The notes under the pieces: model-generated
Seen by the model: only the letters and a program-made list of their open reading frames with translations
Database searches by the model: none
Told to the model about the DNA's origin: nothing
Program-made: the position numbers and the translations under genes
In this document: piece after piece, positions 60,677-64,000 of the stretch
Layout: every line of letters begins with the position of its first letter
Numbering within the stretch: position 1 is the first letter of the stretch
From: Saccharicrinis sp963666825
Lineage (GTDB): Bacteria > Bacteroidota > Bacteroidia > Bacteroidales > Marinilabiliaceae
Direction of reading: 5' to 3'
DNA: 64,000 bases
Assembly (NCBI GenBank): GCA_963666825.2
Contig: OY763044.2
Coordinates: 2,232,001 to 2,296,000, forward strand

Positions 60677-63109
60677 TTATTTATTAGCAACTTTAATAAT
60701 ATCAGCAAAAACACCTGCTGCTGTTACATCTGCACCTGCTCCATAACCTTTAATTTGCATAGGATGTTCTTTATAATGCTCTGAATTTATTAAAATAATA
60801 TTATTACTACCCTCTAAATCATAGAATGGATGAGTGGAATCAATTTCTATAAAACCAACAGTAGCTTTACCATCTTCCAGTTTAGCTCCATATCTTAATT
60901 TCTTTCCTTGCTCAACTAATTCTTTTCTCTTTTGTTCAAAGGCTGCATCATAGTTTTTAATCTCTTTCATAAACTCATCAAGAGAAGGTGCATCCATATA
61001 TTCCTGAGGTACAAATGGCACAACATCGATATCACTCTGTTCCATTTCGTAACCAGCTTCTCGTGCTAGAATTAAAATCTTACGAACCACATCTGTTCCA
61101 CTTAGATCAATACGTGGATCCGGCTCACTATAGCCTTTTTCTTTAGCTTCAAGAATAACTTCAGAAAGAGGTTTATTTTCATCGACAGTGTTTACTATAT
61201 AATTTAAAGTACCTGAAAGAACAGCTTCTAGTTTTAAGATCTTATCTCCACTCAACACCAAATTGTTCAAGGGAGCAATAATTGGTAATCCTGCACCAAC
61301 ATTTGTTTCAAATAAAAATTTAACTCCCTTATTTAGAGCTGTAGTTTTTAACTGCTGATACAATTTATATTCAGATGATGTAGCTATCTTATTTGCTGTA
61401 ACAACTGAAATATTAGACTCTAAAAGACCTAAATATATATTTGAAATAACTTGATTTGCAGTACAATCAACCACAATGCTATTTGCCAGATTATAGTCTT
61501 TAACTTTCTGTGTAAACACGTCTAAGTTAGCAACTTCTCCTTCTTGCATTAAATCATTTAGAATTCCATTTGTAGGAAGACCTTGTGAATTAAGCAACAT
61601 TTTGCGGCTATTAGTAATTCCAGCAACCCTAATTCTTAATTTATTTTCGTTAAGAAGCTTTTCTGATTGATTACTAATCTTCTCAATTAGCATTTTACCA
61701 ACAGTACCAGTACCAATCAAGAATAAATTAACAACTGTAAAATGAGATAAAAAGAATGCCTCGTGTACTGTATTTAATCCTTTCTTTAAATCTTTTTCTT
61801 TTACTACAAAAGAAATATTCAATTCAGAAGCTCCTTGAGCTATAGCATATATATTTACACCATTGCGTCCCATGCTATTAAATAGCTTTCCTGAAATCCC
61901 TGTTGTATGCTTCATATTTTCACCTACAATAGCGATCACAGCCATTTCATTTTCAACAGCTATATTATTAATTTGATTTAATGCTATTTCAACTTTAAAC
62001 TCTTCTTCAACAAGTTTAACAGCCTTATTGGCCACAGAACTTTCAATAATAATAGAAATTGAATTTTCTGAAGAAGCCTGTGAAATCAAAATAACATTGA
62101 TATTTTCCTGCGCCATTGATTTAAACAAACGCATAGCAATACCAGTCACTCCAATCATTCCAATTCCCTGAACGGTTAAAAGAGACACATCTTTTATTGA
62201 TGAAATACCTTTAATTTTTTTATCCTTTAATGGTTCTTTTTCATCATTAATTAATGTACCCTTAGCTTCTGGATTAAATGTATTCTTAATTAAAATTGGA
62301 ATACTCTTTTTGTATACTGGTAAAATTGTAGGTGGATAAATTACTTTCGCTCCAAAATGCGATAATTCCATCGCTTCTGAATAACTTAATTTATCAATAC
62401 AATAGGCTCTACTGATAATTCTTGGATCTGCAGTCATGAAACCATTTACATCTGTCCATATTTCCAAAACTGATGCATCATAAGTAGCTGCAATTATTGC
62501 TGCAGTATAATCAGAACCACCCCTACCAAGTGTTGTTATTTCATTTTTTTTATTCTTCGCAATAAACCCGGGAAACACATTTACTTTAACTAATTGATCT
62601 TTAACCTCAAGCAATCTACTTTCAGTATCTTCAAAATCAACTGTATCTTTTCCGAATACTTTATCTGTAACAATAAAGTTTTGAGATTCAAAAAGTTTTC
62701 CTCCTTCAAACAACTGCGATATAATAAATGAAGAAACTCTCTCTCCAAAACTTGAAATAATAGCTTCACTTTTAGCAGTTATTTCTTTCAACATATAAAC
62801 ACCTTTAATAATAGTGCTTACTTCATCAAACAACTGATCTGTTTTATATTTAATTGTTTGTGCGATATCTAAAGGAAATAATTCCCCAATAATATTATAA
62901 TGCTTTTCTTTTACTTCACTAAGTACATCAAAACAAATATTTTCACCTTCTTTAGCCAGACTAGCAGCTTTTATAAGTTGATCGGTTACTCCTCCAACAG
63001 CTGATACTACTACAATAACCTGTTCTTGTTGGTCTTCAACAATTTTTTTAACTTTTAAAATACTATCTGATGTACCAACGGATGTTCCGCCAAACTTCAA
63101 TACTTTCAT
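60677..63109 (-). CDS. thrA: Bifunctional aspartokinase / homoserine dehydrogenase
   Basis: The 810-aa fusion has an aspartokinase domain (about 1-285; MKVLKFGGTSVG, RGGSDYTAAIIAATYDASVL, EIWTDVNGFMTADPRII). Two ACT regulatory domains (about 310-455) include ISQASSENSISIII and MGRNGVNIYAIAQG. The homoserine dehydrogenase domain is at about 460-810 (LFLIGTGTVGKMLIEKI, GTLNYIVN, GYSEPDPRIDLSGTDVVRK). The ACT domains imply threonine feedback inhibition. The start is the ATG at 63109; the in-frame TTG at 63115 is unlikely. The transcript begins with a Thr-rich leader peptide 154 nt upstream. Confidence 0.95.
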   Translation of the reverse strand: MKVLKFGGTSVGTSDSILKVKKIVEDQQEQVIVVVSAVGGVTDQLIKAASLAKEGENICFDVLSEVKEKHYNIIGELFPLDIAQTIKYKTDQLFDEVSTIIKGVYMLKEITAKSEAIISSFGERVSSFIISQLFEGGKLFESQNFIVTDKVFGKDTVDFEDTESRLLEVKDQLVKVNVFPGFIAKNKKNEITTLGRGGSDYTAAIIAATYDASVLEIWTDVNGFMTADPRIISRAYCIDKLSYSEAMELSHFGAKVIYPPTILPVYKKSIPILIKNTFNPEAKGTLINDEKEPLKDKKIKGISSIKDVSLLTVQGIGMIGVTGIAMRLFKSMAQENINVILISQASSENSISIIIESSVANKAVKLVEEEFKVEIALNQINNIAVENEMAVIAIVGENMKHTTGISGKLFNSMGRNGVNIYAIAQGASELNISFVVKEKDLKKGLNTVHEAFFLSHFTVVNLFLIGTGTVGKMLIEKISNQSEKLLNENKLRIRVAGITNSRKMLLNSQGLPTNGILNDLMQEGEVANLDVFTQKVKDYNLANSIVVDCTANQVISNIYLGLLESNISVVTANKIATSSEYKLYQQLKTTALNKGVKFLFETNVGAGLPIIAPLNNLVLSGDKILKLEAVLSGTLNYIVNTVDENKPLSEVILEAKEKGYSEPDPRIDLSGTDVVRKILILAREAGYEMEQSDIDVVPFVPQEYMDAPSLDEFMKEIKNYDAAFEQKRKELVEQGKKLRYGAKLEDGKATVGFIEIDSTHPFYDLEGSNNIILINSEHYKEHPMQIKGYGAGADVTAAGVFADIIKVANK

Positions 63110-63262
63110 AACCAATGTTTGTAAATTTGATTCTCTATTGAGAGTAACAAAATGATTTAATTTAAGTTTTTATCTTAAAACTAAATATATAAATAGATTT
63201 ATGCTTTTGAATGATTAGTATGTAACATATTCCGTAACACACCTTTCTTTAAGGAAAATAAC
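63110..63262. promoter_or_regulatory. Leader region between thrL and thrA
   Basis: 153 nt follow the leader-peptide stop. The ACCCC/GGGGT stretch overlapping the end of the peptide gene (63269-63280) can fold as a short G-C hairpin, and CCTTaaagAAAGG follows (63241-63254). I could not find a classical G-C-rich terminator with a long U-run just before thrA. Control may therefore be by a weaker terminator or by translation. A single direct-repeat pair (TGTTAC) is also present. Confidence 0.35.
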
Positions 63263-63331
63263 TTAGACCCCCCAAGGGGTGAATGTAGATGTAGTAGTAG
63301 TAGTAATTGTATGGATTAAATATAAAACCAT
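63263..63331 (-). CDS. thrL: Threonine operon leader peptide
   Basis: On the minus strand, ATG at 63331 to TAA at 63263 encodes 22 residues: MVLYLIHTITTTTTSTFT followed by PWGV. Eight are Thr, five in a row (ACT-ACT-ACT-ACT-ACA), and two more are Ile. It begins about 36 nt after the -7 box and lies 154 nt upstream of thrA, the pattern of E. coli thrL, whose peptide is likewise Thr/Ile rich. Ribosome stalling at the Thr codons when charged tRNA-Thr is scarce would change leader folding and raise thr expression. It is far below usual gene-finder length limits. Confidence 0.8.
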   Translation of the reverse strand: MVLYLIHTITTTTTSTFTPWGV

Positions 63332-63366
63332 TATTAAAATTGTATATTTCCTTATAATTTGATATA

Positions 63367-63399
63367 CAAATGTAAACTTTTAATTCCTAGTTACAAAAA
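63367..63399 (-). promoter_or_regulatory. Promoter of the thr operon
   Basis: On the minus strand, TTTTTG (63394-63399), 19 nt and TACATTTG (63367-63374) match the phylum consensus fully. The predicted start is about 28 nt before the leader-peptide ATG. Confidence 0.75.
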
Positions 63400-63465
63400 T
63401 TAAACATGACATTTAACAGGTATTAACAGCAATTTAATCTACTAATCCTTATATTGTATTATTAA

Positions 63466-64000
63466 TCAATCCTTTGTTGACTTATCAAAATTATACTTTG
63501 ATATACTTCTATAGTAACTTGGTGATTCCTGAACAAAATAATACTGCCCTCCCCAATTATGCTTTACTTCAAAATAAGCTTTCTGATAACCGCCTTTTTT
63601 TATAATGATCCTTATTACACTTTTGCCTTTTAACTCAAAAGTTTCAACAGTTTTCCCTTCAGGATAACTATCTTTTAATGGAGGTACACCAAATGGATTT
63701 TCATCTTCTTTTACTATTGGTTTTCTGGCAATATTAGTAGTTGGAGGAATTGGTTTCGTATTGTTTGATATCTCAACTGTTTTTTGATAACGAATGATTT
63801 CTTCTTTGGAATTCTTTACACTAGATGTGCCAATTGTTCTATTCCCAACTTTTGATTTTTGTTCTAACCAGTCTTGATATTTATTTTTAATCTCTTCCAG
63901 TTTTCGTTTTACAGAAAGTTGATAATCCAAATCATAATCAAAATCCTCTATTGCTTTTGAATAATGAATTCTGGCAACAGGTTTCTTAAAAAACACGGTA
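63466..64000 (-). CDS. Hypothetical protein, C-terminal part (gene runs off the window)
   Basis: The frame is open to the right edge. The GTG at 63994-63996 is not a convincing start, so the 5' end is outside. The visible 177 or so residues contain a helical HYSKAIEDFDYDLDYQLSVK stretch, a low-complexity Lys/Pro/Thr/Asn linker (about 60-100), and a C-terminal beta-rich domain (TFELKGKSVIRIIIKKGGYQ, YFEVKHNWGGQYYFVQE). I do not recognise the family. It could be an exported or matrix-associated protein, but no signal peptide is in view. It precedes the thr operon promoter on the same strand. Confidence 0.6.
   Translation of the reverse strand, partial: TVFFKKPVARIHYSKAIEDFDYDLDYQLSVKRKLEEIKNKYQDWLEQKSKVGNRTIGTSSVKNSKEEIIRYQKTVEISNNTKPIPPTTNIARKPIVKEDENPFGVPPLKDSYPEGKTVETFELKGKSVIRIIIKKGGYQKAYFEVKHNWGGQYYFVQESPSYYRSISKYNFDKSTKD

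Overview
The window is AT-rich chromosomal DNA from a member of the Bacteroidota, most likely a marine or sediment Bacteroidales/Marinilabiliales-type organism. The lineage call rests on several signals. Recognisable promoters carry the phylum-specific pair TTG ... TAnnTTTG with 19-21 nt spacing. Shine-Dalgarno sequences are nearly absent, with two clear exceptions. Family-specific neighbours include DUF3822-rsmD, rnz-STAS, xerD/aroQ/pyk, a thrA-apgM-thrC operon, an ISAon1-type IS remnant and an EpsC-type serine acetyltransferase. The genus is inference only. || Layout. 1-1.9 kb: 5' end of a slipin gene, preceded on the same strand by a tRNA-like RNA and divergent from a WYL-domain regulator; this resembles the RNA-repair/Y-RNA loci of other bacteria. 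1.9-11.6 kb: polyol (mannitol-like) catabolic island. It has a Nudix-type repressor, two mannitol-dehydrogenase paralogues, a fructokinase-like PfkB kinase, an RbsABC-type ABC transporter and a putative outer-membrane barrel. Four copies of a CGTA-N5-TACG palindrome sit at its promoters. 11.6-14.8 kb: orphan histidine kinase, a Nif11-like small peptide, a small membrane protein and a MarR regulator. 14.9-19.5 kb: probable operon kamA(ablA)-ablB-two small proteins-marC-SSS symporter, predicted to make the osmolyte N-epsilon-acetyl-beta-lysine. 19.9-27.1 kb: BadF-type sugar kinase, dipeptidyl-peptidase-IV-like S9 protease, and a secreted protein paired with a TerB-like/ABCG half-transporter fusion. 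27.1-35.6 kb: SiaC/SiaB phospho-switch pair, serine acetyltransferase, CtpA protease, guaA, rnz, a STAS protein and rpsA. 36-41.4 kb: nucleotide-sugar genes (ugd, uxs, a decayed rfbA stub, rfbD, phosphosugar mutase). 41.4-48.5 kb: RecD2-like helicase, rsmD, xerD, aroQ, pyk. 48.9-49.4 kb: four identical tRNA-Asp(GTC) genes. 49.5-50.2 kb: scrambled ISAon1-family remnant. 50.6-57.9 kb: gyrA, clpC and two TPR proteins. 58-63.4 kb: thrA-apgM-thrC operon preceded by a threonine-rich leader peptide. The window ends inside one unidentified gene. || How the genes work together. The polyol island forms a self-contained uptake and oxidation route: outer membrane, periplasmic binding, ABC import, oxidation to ketose, phosphorylation. 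One autoregulated repressor probably controls it. The thr operon is probably controlled by translation of its leader peptide, and its phosphoglycerate-mutase-like member probably supplies homoserine kinase. The most unusual items are the permuted tRNA-like RNA beside slipin, the Thr leader peptide, the shared palindromic operators and the orphan Nif11 peptide. No CRISPR array, rRNA gene or intact mobile element was seen. All assignments come from reading the sequence and from family knowledge; no database search was made.
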